From Megascapheus bottae (Eukaryota; Chordata; Mammalia; Rodentia; Geomyidae), in contig JANJXV010000191.1 of the NCBI GenBank assembly GCA_024803745.1, positions 62,001 to 126,000 on the forward strand: DNA of 64,000 nucleotides, in the 5' to 3' direction. This document shows, one piece after another, positions 32,282 through 45,570 of this stretch (its first letter is position 1; each line of letters begins with the position of its first letter). The notes beneath the pieces were generated by a model that saw nothing but the letters and a program-made list of their open reading frames with translations, had not been told where the DNA came from and did no database searches. The position numbers were made by a program, and so were the translations under genes.

Positions 32282-34576
32282 CTTTTTTTTTCATTTTTTA
32301 TTGTAATTAGTAAAAGGGTTAGATGATATTTGCCAGATAGAAGGTGCATTAATTCACATACATTGATACCCTTTCACATGTCTTGGTACCCATTTCCCTC
32401 CAACCCCACACCCCCCACCCGTCTTGGTTTTCCCCCCTTCCCTATCAAATTTCAAATATCCAAATACAAATAAATTCAATATATCAGATAACAAAGTGAG
32501 ATACTATACCAATATGGGATAACCAAGGGACAGCAAGCGAGATGAGAGACAACATAGTACATTAAGGACAACAATCATTCATTATATGGCTTTTGTGTCA
32601 ATATCCTGGAGGTCCTTTCAATTAGCTTCACATTATATGGCCTTATATATGGCCTTTTGCTCTATTGACAATCCCTGCTAGTAGAGCCCAAAGTTTCCAC
32701 TGATTATGATGAATGAGGGAAACCACTGAGCCTAAGTTCCTTTGAGTCTGGCTTACTTCACTTAATATGATTTGTTCTAAGTCTTTCCATTTCCTAATAA
32801 ATGGGGCGATGCCATTCTTTCTGACAGCAGCATAGAATTCCATTGTGTACAAATACCACAACTTGTTGATCCACTCATCAACTGAGGGACATCTGGGTTG
32901 GTTCCATATCTTTCCTATGGTGAATAGTGCTGCAATGAACATTGTTGTGATAGTGGGTTTAGTATACCCTTGTTTCTGGATTGTTGGGTAAATGCCAAGT
33001 ATTGGAATTGCTGGGTCATAGGGGAGTTCTATTTTTTGCCTTTTGAGGCACTGCCGCACTGCTTTCCATAGTGGTTGAACGAGTTTGAACTCCAATCAAC
33101 AGTGTAGTACTGATCCCTCCTGGCCACATCGCCTCCAGCATCTGTTGTCATTCATTTTCCTGATCCTGGCCATTCTAACTGGAGTTAGGTGGAATCTTAG
33201 ACTTGTTTTGATTTGCATTTCTTTTATGACCATAGATGTGGAGCATTTCTTCATGTGTCTATACACCATTTTTGTTTCTTCTTCAGAGAAGACTCTCTTA
33301 AGTCTTTGGCCCATTTTTAATGGGATGGGTGTTACTTTGGAGGTTAGTTTTGGAGTGATTCAATTTTTTGAGTTGTTGATATATTTTAGATAGGAGGCCT
33401 TTGTCCATTGTTTGGTTGGTGAAGATCTTCTCCCACTCTGTAGGCTTCCTGATTAGTTTACTAGCTATATCCGATGCCATACAAAAGCTCTGCAGTTTAA
33501 TGCAGTCCCACTTATCCAGCCTTTCTCTGATTTGTTGTGATTCTTGGTCCTTATTAAGAAAGTTTCGACCTGTGCCAAGGAGGCCTAGTGTATCTCCTAT
33601 TCCTTCCTGTAAACTTTTCAGTGTGTCAGCTTTTACCTCCAGGTCTTTGATCCATTTGGAGTTAATTCTAGTGCAAGGTGACAAAGAAGGATCCAACTTT
33701 AGTTTTCTGCAGGTGTTTAACCAGTTCTGCCAGCACAACTTGTTGAAGAGGCTATCTTTCTTCCATTCTATTTTTTTGGCTCCCTGGTCAAAGATTAGGT
33801 GGCCATAGGTCTGTGGTTTAATATCTGGGTCCGCAGTTCTACTCCAATGGACTTCAGGCCTGTTCTTGTGCCAGTACCAAGCTGTTTTGAGAATTATAGC
33901 TCTGTAATAGAGCCTTAAGTTTGGAATTGAAATTCCTCCAGCTCTGTTCTTTCTGCTAAGAAGTATTTTTGCTCTACGGGGTCTTTTATTATTCCATATG
34001 AAATTTTGAATTGCCTCTTCTATTTCTTTAAAGAATGACATTGGGATGTTGATTGGTATTACATTGAATTTGTAGATAGCCCTTGGCAAGATTGTCATTT
34101 TCACAATGTTGATTCTTCCAATCCAGGAGCATGGGAGGTTTTTCCCTTTCCTTAGTTCTGCTTTTATTTCCTTTTTTGTGGTTTTAAAGTTTTCATCTAA
34201 ACGGTCCTTTACATTCTTAGTTAAGCTAATTGATGGTACTTTATTTTCTTTGAGGCTACTGTGAAAGGAATTTCTTTCCTGATTATTGCCTCGTTCCTCT
34301 CAGTGTTGGCGTAAAGTAAGGTAGTTGCTTTGTGAGGGTTCATTTTATGGCCTGTTACCCTTCCAAATCTTTGAATCAGCTCAAGGAGCTTGGGAGTAGA
34401 ATCTATAGGATTCTTTAAATACAGAATCATGTCATCTGCAAAGAGGGATAGTTTTATTTCCTCTTTCCCTACTTGGATCCCCTTTATGCTTGCTTCTTGC
34501 CTTATTGCACTGCCTAGGAATTCTAGTACTATGTTAAAAAGGAGTGGAGGGAGTGGGCATCCTGAATGCTACCCCC
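32282..34576 (-). mobile_element. L1 3' part: ORF2 RT to C-terminus, 3' UTR and poly(A)
   Basis: The poly(A) appears as T-rich sequence at 32282-32305. The ORF2 end is at 32643. Coding order on minus from 34576: GCPLPP-like text, [11 protein letters not shown] (RT active site near 34430), RRAKILLSRKNRAGGISIP, then KKIEWKKDSLFNKLCWQNW, KKCSTSMVIKEMQIKTSLR and PSVDEWINKLWYLYTMEFYA. There is a frameshift near 33310 and a Trp to TGA stop at HCWW near 33096. 5' truncated near 34576. It spans the junction between the two tandem units, and 1-635 is the equivalent in unit 1. Confidence 0.92.
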
Positions 34577-34594
34577 TAGCTCTTTAATGCAAAG

Positions 34595-34738
34595 CTTAGG
34601 GCTGTGGCATTTTAAGCACAATTCAATGCTCTGTTTTTTGCTGGTTAATTAGAGGTAAAACTCTTATGGAATTTATTGCGTGGCTGATTTTGAACTGGAA
34701 TCCTCAGTTCTCAGCTTATCTTGAGTAGCTAGGATTAC
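34595..34738 (-). mobile_element. B1-headed SINE fragment (unit 2)
   Basis: Counterpart of 655-798, with a few substitutions. Confidence 0.6.
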
Positions 34739-35848
34739 AGTACTTTTACAACATGTATGCTCATACACATTGCTTCTGATCCAAACACTCATTGTTCAAT
34801 TTAACTAACAAGATGTGAGGAACGATGATTGACTGTAATTTACTAGATGGGATTCAAGTGAGTATATATTTCCACTTCCACTCTGAAGCCAGGGAAATGT
34901 TTCTGGTACATGTTTCAACTATCTACCAAAGAGGAAATAATATGTGTGTACGTTTGATAGTATTTCAGATGGGAGATGGACTTTGGTGTTTGGAACCTGT
35001 TGGGCAGAGTGTATCAGCTGGGCTGTGATAACAGAGATGATGCTACAGACAGTAATATTTTCATCCCAGACAGACTTAATCCAGATCCTTGGATTTCAGG
35101 CCTTGAGTAGATAGAATTACAAGTGTGAGCTGCCACCACCACCTGGTTCATTTTGGAAACCTTAATTGCTTCTCATTTGTTCCTTTCCTTTTTTGGAAGA
35201 TTGATCTAAGCTGGCTGATTGTGCATCACAATGAAGTGATTGGCCTCAGGAATTGCAAATATTTGTTTCATCAGCACGGAATGAATGAAGTTGATCTAAA
35301 CCCAATAGTATTTTCCTTCTGATAAATAGGGAACTTACTTATATCATTTTTCCTTGCCTTTGATTTCCCAAAGCAAGCAACATGTTTCTTAAAAACTATA
35401 CTTCATGAGAATATTATAATTAGAAGCTATCTTCTGCACACTTCAGAATAGTCCTTGCATTTATAAACTTATATTACAATATTAGGTAGAAGAATGGTGA
35501 CTGTTAGTTTCATAACTACTTCATATGTTTTACTCTTTAAGGCTCATTAAGTCAAGAAGGGATTAAATACATTTATATAATAGTAGAACATAGCTCCTGC
35601 TGATTTGATGTGTGTGCAGATGATACACAGATTTATTAGGATTACTCAAAAGTTTTCTTCAAATTTTCAGTAGTAGACTGCTATGCTAACTGGTAGGTGA
35701 TAGTAATGATGCTGAAATTCTATAAATCAGCTATGAAGCAGAATTTCAGGGGAGAGTATTTGCTAGGGACTTAATTTCTAAGACGCATATCAAGAATATT
35801 GAACTATAACACCAAATGATGGAGGACTCAGCGTTACATTTTGTTGTT
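34739..35848. other. Intergenic, no gene seen (unit 2)
   Basis: Counterpart of 799-1907, including the SINE piece at about 35060-35152. Confidence 0.5.
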
Positions 35849-36304
35849 TTATGCAAGTCCTGGGACTTGAACCCAGGGCCTGGGAACTGTCCTTAAATGT
35901 TTTTTTTTGCTTCAGGCTAGTGTTCTACCACTTTATCCACAGCTCCACTTCCAGATTTTTGGTAATGAACTGTAAATCAGAATATCATGCAATTTGTTTG
36001 GGCTGGATTCAAACCTGATTCTGTGTAGATAGGATTCCAAGTGTGAGCGCACAGAGCCTGGCTAGTATCATTCATCATTCAAGTCATGGGACTGCAATTC
36101 TGCACCTGGGTCTTGTCACTGAGCTTTTCAGCTCAAGACTACTGCCCTATCCCTTGAGCCATAGGGCCATTTCTGGGTTTCTGGTGGTTAATTGGAGATA
36201 AGAGTCACATGGACTTCAGTGCCCAGGCTGACTTTGAACTGCTATCCTTGGATCCCAGCCTCTTGAGTAGCTACATTTACAAGTGTGAGCCACCATACCC
36301 GGCT
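35849..36304 (-). mobile_element. Two Geo-like SINEs (unit 2)
   Basis: Counterparts of 1908-2122 and 2142-2363, at 35849-36063 and 36083-36304. Confidence 0.8.
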
Positions 36305-36320
36305 AAATTATTTTTTAAGT

Positions 36321-36640
36321 TAATTTATTTTGTTAAGTCAATATATAGTTGGCATACGGTTACATAAGTAATGAACATATTTCTTAAGAAAATTGTTATC
36401 CCCTCCCTCATTTTTCTCTGTTTTCCTACCCTCAGCCCCCTCTCCACCCAGATTGTTCAGTTCATTTCCGTTTAGTGTCTTCCAAGTATCACTGTTCAAT
36501 TGGTTCACCCTTTTTCCTTTGTTTTTTTTTTTTTTACCATTTTATTATACCCTCTCCATTCCCCAAATCACGTAAACCTATGTACAAGACACAGGGTACC
36601 CGAATTCAACACAGTGACTACAGAGAATAAAACTAAAGGG
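36321..36640 (-). mobile_element. Probable old L1 3'-UTR remnant (unit 2)
   Basis: Counterpart of 2380-2700. Confidence 0.35.
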
Positions 36641-36730
36641 AAAAAGAAGAAAAGAGGTAAAAAGCAAGGAAAATGAAAGAACATCATACAGTACCTTAGA
36701 AGCAACAACACTGAAAAAACAAAACAAACC

Positions 36731-37198
36731 TTGGGCTGAAAATGAAGCTTGCCTAGCATGTATGAAACCCTGGATTCCATTCCTCAGCACCATATAAACA
36801 AAAAACTGGAAGTGCCACTGTGACTCAGCTGGTAGATTTCTAACGTTCAGCACAGAGTGTCTCCAAGTGACAAAAATCTGTCACATTTAAGTCAGGCTTC
36901 AAAACTTTGCTAGGAACCAGTTATGTGATTTGGAATAAAGTCCAGTTTTCAAAAAATCACTAGCCAGGCGTTGGAGGTTCATAATTGTCATTCTACTAGC
37001 CAGGGAGAAGGTGATTCAAAGCCTTTGCAAGCAAATAAAATGAAAACAAAAAAACTGTAAGATTCTACTCTCCACTTATCCACCCAAAAACTAAGTGGAG
37101 TTGTGGCTAAAACTGGTACAGCATTAGCCTTGAGGAAAAAGAACTAAGAGACCTTGCCCAGGTCCAAAGTTCAACCTCCCCACCAAGAAAGAAAAAAA
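36731..37198 (+). mobile_element. ID-headed and B1-headed SINEs (unit 2)
   Basis: 36731-36863 and 36962-37198 correspond to 2793-2925 and 3024-3262. The A-runs between the two halves of the second differ in length. Confidence 0.65.
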
Positions 37199-38021
37199 TG
37201 GAGTCCAGATACCTTAGTTTAAAAAGTATATCTGGATATCTTAGTAGATTTTTCTGATCTTTCCTCATTCATCTGATGGAACCACATAATCTTGATCCTG
37301 ATCTGACTAAGAGCCTGCATTGTGCTTAATAAATTCATTCCACATATTCCAGTAGAATCTGGACAGCTAACAGCCACTTACCAATGCTTTATTCTACGTT
37401 TAGGCCAGTATGTCTTCATACCATCTACACAGTCAGCTATATCATCTTTCCAGAAGTATCATTGAGTGTAGAACACTCAGAACTAAAATAATTGCATAAA
37501 GATGTAATAAAACCCCTTGATTCATTAAGAAAATTTCTGTACCACTTAGAGCAAGTACATTAGTGGTATTTACCTCTAGCCTCTTTTTTAAAAAATTTAT
37601 TAACATTGAATTTTACATCATATTTCAAATGTCATGTTTAACCAACAAGTATTCAAGAAGGGAATCGCTATACAATCACTGGCACATAGATTTTAGAATA
37701 TAGTAAAAATTAAGCTGAGTCTTTGTATGTCATAGATACAGATTAATCTATAATAAAACACATGTCTATAGAGTGTATAGTCTATCCTAGATTTTTATGT
37801 CTATGTAGTTATGTTTATATCTCCAAAATTATGTCCAGAACTTTGGGTATCAACTATTCAATCATCGCTCTACTACTGTTTGAAACTTATATCCATATAT
37901 TAAGGATATCATGTACCTTTTGTTCCTTGGTCTTGACTTATCTCACTCAACAGGATTCACTCTAATTTCATCCACTACCCCCAAAAATGCCATTATTATT
38001 TTTTTCTGTGCAGATCTTCTT
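37199..38021. other. AT-rich intergenic DNA (unit 2)
   Basis: Counterpart of 3263-4084; nothing recognised. Confidence 0.4.
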
Positions 38022-38586
38022 TTTATGTATTTATTTTTATTGTAATTTATTGAAGGGTTACATTATATTCACCAGATAGAAGGTGCATTACTTCTCAAAC
38101 TTTGATACCCCATGTAATGATATGGTCCCCATTTCCCTTCCCCTACCCCCATTCATGTTCATTTCCCCCCTTCCCTATCCAATTTCAAATAACCAATTAG
38201 GCACATATGAAATATATCAGAAAACAAGGTGAAATATTGTAACAAGATGATATAACCAAGGGATAGCAAAAGAGATAAGAGATCACATAGTTCATTAAGG
38301 ACAACAATCACTCATTATATGAGTTTTGTTTCTTTATCTTGGAGGTCCTTACATTTAGTGTCATACTATTTGTCACGATGTCTGTAGATTTTGTTCTATT
38401 GTAAATCTCTGGTAGCAGAGCCCAAGGTTTCTACTGAATTTGACAAATGAGGGAGACTCTTGGGCCTATGTTCCTTTGAGTTTGGCTTACTTCAGTTAAT
38501 ATGATTTTTTTCCTTCCCCGAGAATGCCATTATTTTATCTTGTCGGTTGGCTATATATCATTCCATTGTGTGTGTGTGCGTTTGTG

Positions 38587-38636
<50 letters not shown>

Positions 38637-38697
38637 TGCGTGTATGACATTTTTTGTAGTAGGGCATCTGGTTGTTTCCATCATCCAACCTCATTTT
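38022..38697 (-). mobile_element. L1 3' fragment with TG repeat (unit 2)
   Basis: Counterpart of 4085-4760. The (TG)n lies at 38566-38642. Confidence 0.75.
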
Positions 38698-38712
38698 CTA
38701 CAGATATTTTTA

Positions 38713-39832
38713 TAGTCTCTTTTTTATTTTCAGGGTAATGTATAGAGGGATTACGATTACATTTACAGGTAGTGGACTGCATTACTTCTCACACATTTAT
38801 TCCACTCCACATGTTTTTGTCCCCAGTTCCCTCTCCCCTCCCCTTCCCAATCATCTTGTTTCCCCCCTTCCCTTTCCTATTTGACATAAACAAATAAACA
38901 TATATACAATATGCCAGGGAAAAATCAGATACAGTAACAATCTGGCATTAACCAAAGGGCAAAATAAGAGATGAGAAATAACCTAGTAGATTAAGGACAA
39001 AAATCACACAAGATTAAGAGCAACGATGACACAAGATATAGCTCTTGTTCCCATATCCTAGAGATCCTTTCATTTAGCCTCATCCTATATGACCTTATAT
39101 ACCTAGGTTTTTGAGTTATTGTAATCCTCTGCTACGAGAGTCCTAGATGTGAACTAATTATTACAAATGAGGGAAACCATTGAGCTTATGTTTCTTTGGG
39201 TCTGGCTGCTTCACTTAATATGAATTTTTCCAAGTCTTTCCATTTCCTTACAAATGGGGCGATGTCATTCCTTCTGATGGCAGCATAGCATTCCATTGTG
39301 TATAAGTACCACATCTTCTTGATTCAGTCATCTACTGAGTGGCATCTGGGTTGGTTTCATATCTTTGCTATGGTAAATAGTGCTGCAATGAGCATCATTG
39401 TGGTAGTGGCTTTAGTATGTCTTTTTTTCTGGACAATTGGGTAGATGCCAAGTAGTGGATTTGCTGGATCATAGGGGAGCTCTATGTTCAGTCTTTTGAG
39501 GAACCACCACACTGCTTTCCCTAGTGGTTGAACGAGTTTACACTCACACCAACAGTGTAGGTGTGATCCCACCTGGTCACTTCCCCACCAGTATCTCTTA
39601 TTAGATTTTTTGATAATGGCCATTCTGACTGGAGTCAGGTGGAATCTCAAAGTTGTTTTGATTTTCATTTCCCTTATTGCTAGAGATATGGAGTATTTCT
39701 TCATGTGGCTAAAGCCCATTTTAATTTTTTCTTCAGAGAATACTCTTTTAAGTCTTTAGCCCACCTTTTAATAGGATGGTTGTTTCTTTGAAGATTTGTT
39801 TGGGAGAGATTCATTTTTTTCAGCTATAGATA
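38713..39832 (-). mobile_element. L1 3' fragment, ORF2 C-terminus (unit 2)
   Basis: Counterpart of 4776-5895. The coding remnant at 39357-39719 reads HMKKYSISLAIREMKIKTT, with Cys to Tyr and Arg to Ser changes against unit 1 nearby. Confidence 0.85.
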
Positions 39833-39874
39833 TATTTTAGATAACTACATATATTTTTGTAGAAAAAAGAATGG

Positions 39875-40222
39875 AAGCCATCATGCTGGCTCACAACTTA
39901 ATTTCAGCTACTTAGGAGGCTCAGGGCTTAGGATCACAGGTCAAAGCCAACCAGGGCCCTACAGTGTGTGAGATCAAACTCTGTGAACATACAATGACTG
40001 TAAGAGGAATCTCACTGCCTGGGAATGTAGCCTAATGGTAGAGTGCTCACCTAGAATGCATGAAGTCCTAGGTTCTATTCACCGGTACCGCATATTCAGA
40101 AAAAAGCTAGAAGTGGCGCTGTGTTTCAAGAGGCAGAGCACTCACCTTGGGCAAGCGAGTCCAATGAAAATGTGTAGGCCCTGAGTCCAAGCCGTAGGAC
40201 TGGCAAAAAGAAAAAAAAGAGC
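39875..40222 (+). mobile_element. B1-headed fragment and ID-headed SINE (unit 2)
   Basis: Counterparts of 5938-6062 and 6081-6285. Confidence 0.8.
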
Positions 40223-40320
40223 AATCTTACTTAAGTAACAAGGAATGTACCCTAGATTTATACAGACTGAAAAATTCATTAAGAAATTAGAAAATATGTA
40301 TAAAGTGCATAATTTCTTTG

Positions 40321-40841
40321 GTGTGTTGGCACTGGGTCTTCAACTGAGTGCTTCAGCTCTATTCCTGACCTTTTCTGCTCAAGGCTAGCACTCTACCAAT
40401 GCAGCCCCAAATCAACTATCTTCAATTGAGATATAAGCGATGAATATTTCAGGGTGCTTCATGAAAAACATTTTTATAAATTGAAACTTTCAACACAGTC
40501 TTATTTTAGTATGAATGTTGAGATGGGAAGAGACAGAAAAAGTGAAATGTTTCCTGATCGCCATAGAGAAGAGACTCAGCAGAACCACTGTGGTCTGCAG
40601 GCTTTTTTGTGAGTTTTGTTTGCTTGTTTGATTTTTGTCAATTGTGGGGCTTGAACTCTGGGCCTGGGCACTGTCCCTGAGCTCTTCAGCTCCAGGCTAG
40701 TGCTTTAATCTGTGAGCCACAGTGCCACTTCTGGTTTTTCTGGCAGTTAACTGGGTACTTTGGCTGGCTTTAAACTTTGATTCTCAGATCTTAGCCGCCT
40801 GAGTAGCTAAGATTATACGTGTGAGGTACCATCACCAGGCT
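40321..40841 (-). mobile_element. Two Geo-like SINEs (unit 2)
   Basis: Counterparts of 6384-6472 and 6690-6904. The second keeps GGGGCTTGAACTCTGGGCC, where unit 1 has a substitution. Confidence 0.75.
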
Positions 40842-41204
40842 GCTGCTCTGTTACTATGCAGGTTCTGGATGAAGAACTTCAAGTTCTTACTTCAATTTTT
40901 TCTTCTCTTGCCTGATACTCTGCCATTAGAACGAAGCCCCAGTTCCTGGTCTTTGTTGGTTAATGAGAGATATTATGATTTTCTAATATTCAGAGCAATG
41001 ATTATAAAACCCAGCATTTTACTTACTTGAATAAATTAAGAGACAGGACCTAGTGAGATGGAAAACAAAATTTTTTTTCAAGTTGCTATCCTGTTCTAAT
41101 GCATAAGTCTGGCTATTTTGCTTACACACAAATATGTATTTTACCACTTTCTACTCTATTTTTGCTTAGCGTAAATCCACCACTGCCATTTCATAGATTT
41201 TGTT

Positions 41205-41742
41205 GTTGTTGTTTGCGGTGCTTGAACTCTGTGCCTGGGCTGTTCCTCAGATCTTCAGTTCAATGCCAGTGCTCTACTACTTTTGATTTGGCCAGTCCTG
41301 GCCTTTGACTCAGGGACTGAGCACTGTCCTTATATTTTCTCAAGGCTAGGGCTCTACCACTTCAGCCTCAGCACCACTTCCAGCATTTTTCTATGTATGT
41401 GATATTGAGGAATTGAACCCAGGTCTTCTTGCATGCTAGGCAAGCACTCTACCACTAGGCCAAACTCCCAGCCCAAAATTATTCATCATTACTATTAGCT
41501 ATCTTCTTTTTTTATTATTGATTCGTCATGTTGCTTGGACTTTGGGCCTGGACTGTCCCTGAGCTCTTCAGCTCAAGGCTAGCGCTCTTCCTCTACAGCT
41601 CCATTTTTGGTTTCTGGTAGTTAATTGGTGATGTAAGTCTCTCAAACATATGTGTCCAGGCTGGCTTTGGGCTTTGAACCAAGATCTTCCAATCTCAGCC
41701 TCCATAGTAGGTAGAATTACACGCTTCAGCCAGCAGTGCCTG
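41205..41742 (-). mobile_element. Cluster of SINEs (unit 2)
   Basis: Counterparts of 7268-7538 and 7584-7806. Confidence 0.8.
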
Positions 41743-41751
41743 ACTGTTTGA

Positions 41752-41873
41752 TGTCTCTGTCTCTGTCTCTCTGTCTGTCTGTCTCTGTCTGTCTGCCTGT
41801 CTGTCTCTCTGTCTCTCTGTCTCTCTCTGTCTCTGTCTCTCTCTCTCTCTGTCTCTGTCTCTCTCTCTCCCTC

Positions 41874-41935
<62 letters not shown>
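41752..41935. repeat. (CT)n / (CTGT)n microsatellite (unit 2)
   Basis: About 10 bp shorter than in unit 1, with a different order of CTGT and CCCT interruptions. Confidence 0.95.
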
Positions 41936-41937
<2 letters not shown>

Positions 41938-42626
41938 GGTTGTAAGACTTTAATTGTGCACCTGGGCAGTGTCCCTGGGCTCTTCAGCTCAAGGCTACAA
42001 CCTTAAACACCTTGAGCCACATTGTCACTTCTGGTTTTCTAGTGCTTAAGTGGAAGTAACAGTTTCATGGACTTTAGTGTCTGGCCTGGCTTTGAACTGT
42101 GATCCTCAGAACCCAACCTTCTGAGATCATTTCCAGCTTTTTTTAGTGTAAGTGGTACAGAGTAATTGAACACAGGGCTTTGTGCATACTAGGCAAGCAA
42201 ACTACCACTAGTGTGCACTCCAGCCTTAGATAAGGGCTTTCTTTTTCTTTTTCTTTTTTTCACTCATGGGCTTGAACTCTGGGCCTGGATGTTTACCTTA
42301 AGCTCTTCAGCTCAAGGCAAGAGCTCTACCACTTGAGGCACATTGTCATTTTGAATTTTCTGGATTATTTGGAAATAAGATTCTCACAGATTTTTATGCC
42401 TGGGCCGTCTTTGAACCTCGATCCTCCAGGGTAGCTAGGATTACCAGAGTGAGCCACCAGTCAAGGGCATTAAATTATTATTTTTTGCATGTCCTATGGC
42501 TTCAACTCATGGCCAGAGCACTATTGTAGGGCTTGCTCAAGGATAGCACTTTACTTCAGCCAGCCAACTCCCGGTCCAAATAGGCCACTCTTGAAGCTAG
42601 AGTTACAGAGATCGGCCATAATACTG
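41938..42626 (-). mobile_element. Three Geo-like SINEs (unit 2)
   Basis: Counterparts of the elements at 8012-8300, 8330-8546 and 8555-8702. Confidence 0.7.
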
Positions 42627-42725
42627 GCATGTTGTTATCTAAGTATATAATTTTTCTTCTATTTTTGATGGCTTTTCCTTAGTGTACATATTTCCTACAT
42701 ATTTTTGGAAAACTTCCTTCCCACT

Positions 42726-42930
42726 GGGGCCATAAGTTAAGCCTAGTGGAAGCGTTCTTGCCGAGCATGAATGAAGACCCAAGTTCAATTCCTCAGCACA
42801 ACATTGATAAAAAAAGATAAAAGTGGTGCTGTGGCACATGTGATAGAACTTGCGCCTTAAGAATAAACAAAAACAAAAACAACGATCGTGCTCAGGTCCT
42901 GAGTCTAAGCCCAGTACTGGCAAAAAAAAA
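42726..42930 (+). mobile_element. ID-headed SINE (unit 2)
   Basis: Counterpart of 8803-9006. Confidence 0.8.
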
Positions 42931-43510
42931 TTCTGCCCAAAGTAGACATTTAAACTTATTGTACTTTTCAAAAAATTTGTTGTTCAAGGTGATATACAAA
43001 GAGATTGCTGTTACATATGTAATGAGTACATTTCTTGTAAACACTGTTACCCCTCCCCCGTTTTCTCTTTCCCTTCCCCCCAAGTCATAAATTTCATTTA
43101 CAACAAATATATATGTATTTTCATTCCTGAAAAAAATAGTTTAAAATGTGTTCAAATAAATGATGTAGGTTGATATATTTATCAAAATGGATTACTTGAA
43201 CTCTAAAATAAACATTCTAAGTAATTTTTCTCATAAAATTGTAGTAATGCTATAAAACTAATATAAAAGGAATTTTAGTTATTAATTTCTTATGTTTTAC
43301 CTTTAACATTATTACACTAAGCATACTGTTTATGGTATTAATACAGACAGCATGAAATATGATTATGTAAAAACAATTAAATGATTAAAAATAGTAAGGT
43401 TGGGGGCCAGTAGTTTGGCTTGGTGGCACACACCCTGGACTGGCAAAAAAGAAGTAGCGTTAGATAAAACAGATTTATTTCCAAATGTGTGGAAAATGGT
43501 ATGATTTCTT
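42931..43510. other. Old L1 3'-UTR-like DNA and AT-rich sequence (unit 2)
   Basis: Counterpart of 9007-9587, including the internally deleted SINE at 43402-43451. Confidence 0.4.
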
Positions 43511-43700
43511 GTTTGGCTAGTCCTGGGCTTGACCTGAGGGACCAGGAACTGTCCTTGGCCACATTTGTTCAAGGGTGGCACTCTGACACCTGAGCAACAG
43601 TGCCCCATCTGCTTTTTCTGTGTATGCAGTGTCAAAGAATTGAATCAAGGTCTTCTTGTATACTAGGCGAGCACTCTACAACTAGGCAACATTAAAAGCC
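43511..43700 (-). mobile_element. ID-headed SINE (unit 2)
   Basis: Counterpart of 9588-9778. Confidence 0.75.
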
Positions 43701-44115
43701 AAAGTAGATTTTTGATGCTATTGTGGAGTTTTAATTTTCTTAAATATTTGTACAAAGCACAATGGATATATAATCAGACTTGAACTCACAGAACAGAGTC
43801 CCACATAATATTACAGTTACTCTGGCACTTCTCCCGATTGACAAAACACATTTCCAGGCATCTGCTCTGTCCTTAAGCTTTGGTAGCTGACTTGTCTTTC
43901 CATGGAGGCCTGGCCTGGATTCCTGGTGATTCCATGCATTTCATAGTTCCCTGTATATCCAGTAAGGTTGTCTTCTATGGGACCAGACCTGTCTGGTTTT
44001 TGGCCCACCCAGGACCTATGTGTCTGAGGTCTCACATTATAAGTGGAAAATAAAACACAGTATAATAAGCACTGAAGAACTGCACACCATAATATTAACA
44101 ATGAGAGTTTAATAG

Positions 44116-44640
44116 TTAGCAAAGTAAATACAATGAATACTTGACAAGAATCATGAGAGCAAGATAAAGAGACGTCTTTTTAGGAAGGGGACAGGGAAGC
44201 TCTAAATCCAGACTGGCCTCCAAGTTGCCTTCAGATAGTAATTCTACTTCCGAGTCCTCAGAAGGGTCTCCTTCCTCATGAGAAACAGAATGTCCTTCCT
44301 GAGTTAAGAGGGGGATGGATTCTGGTTTGTCGAATGGAGATTGAGTCTGTTTTAGTGAGATGGATGGGTCTGGATATTCTGTGAGGATGGATTCATTTTC
44401 CTCCAATGAATCCAGTATTGAGAGTACACTTGCTGCTTCCCATGGGGACATTTTCCATGAGCCCAGCGTGTGCCCCTTCAGCTTGCACAATAAGTGGAGT
44501 GTTACTCTGACTCAGATGGACTGACTCTGGGTGGAGTGTGAAAGGAAATGGAAGAAATCTGGCTGCTCTTTTTCTTCCTCCATTGTATCTGCAGGTTTAA
44601 CTGTGTCACACATGGGTTTCAGAGCAAAAGGTATATCCAT
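44116..44640 (-). pseudogene. Acidic ORF remnant, broken (unit 2)
   Basis: Counterpart of 10193-10717. One extra T (ACACTTGCTGC against ACACTGCTGC) and one missing base near 44548 (GGAAGAAATC against GGAAGGAAATC) break the 174-codon frame. Only the last two thirds stay open (44116-44490 with a new N-terminus). Confidence 0.4.
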
Positions 44641-45105
44641 AGGACTCTAAACCTGTTTGGTAATTTCTACAGAAGGCCCATGCTTTCTGGAGTGCAGTGA
44701 TGATTCTCAGTCTCCATCAGTCACCAGCTCCATTGGTGGGTTTTTCATCCGGAGTTCAGGATAAGCTCTTACACGATGACCCAAACCTAAGAATGGAAAT
44801 AGGTACAGAGTGGACAGAGTGGACTCTGCAAGTTGAAGTGTCCCTCAACTTCCATGAGGATCTAATGGAGGAACCTGTAGAACTGGAGTTTGGACTGAAC
44901 ACTGAGGAGGTGTAGGGTCTTTCTAAAGAGTGCTTATTCCCGAGTCCTTTCAGAGGACAGACATTACCTGGCTGACACCACCCATAAAGGGCATTTTGCC
45001 AAGCTCTGTAGAAGTAAGGGCCAACGAATATCTAGACCACATGGGCTTCCTACTCACAGGTTCTGAGGCACCCACACCAGGACTTCTACTTTTTCTTGGT
45101 CTTAC

Positions 45106-45380
45106 TGGTCACATATTCCTCCAGCTGGTCAAAAAGTTTGTGTTTAGAAGAGCAGGTCCAAAGCCGACATGTGGAGCCTCATATAGAGCTTGAGTTGTGT
45201 CAGGGTGTGGCAGTTCTTGAACTCGTAGAAATCACTCGGGTAGAAGTCCATTCACATCGTATAGATGGAACACATGATGCTGTGGGCACATTCGGTACAA
45301 GGAAAGTGAGAGCCTTCTCTCTCCATCCTGAGCCTTTTACCAAAGCCCCTTTCTTGCAGGATTCTAATGCTGTGGCTGTC
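45106..45380 (-). pseudogene. RalGDS-like pseudogene, second REM-domain exon (unit 2)
   Basis: Counterpart of 11183-11457, with the same acceptor, the same TGA in place of Trp, and the same frameshift before FDQLEEYVTSK-type text (FDQ now follows a Lys codon change). The shared lesions show that both copies descend from an already inactive exon. Confidence 0.65.
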
Positions 45381-45570
45381 CTGCAGAGATGTGCACTTAT
45401 GTGCTGGGAGGGGGGTAAGAGACACTCGAGAACAGGATGACTTTTACACCCCACTTCCAGAAGCTTCTGAGAGAGGCCTCTATGCATCTGTCCAAAGTAA
45501 ACGCACCTTAAATTAACTAAGTAAATGCTCTAAATAAATCAATAAGTGAATGCTCTACATAAAGAACTAA

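Noticed and set aside
33401..33808. 135-codon plus ORF
   Set aside because: Antisense of the L1 ORF2 C-terminal part, which has clear family residues on minus.
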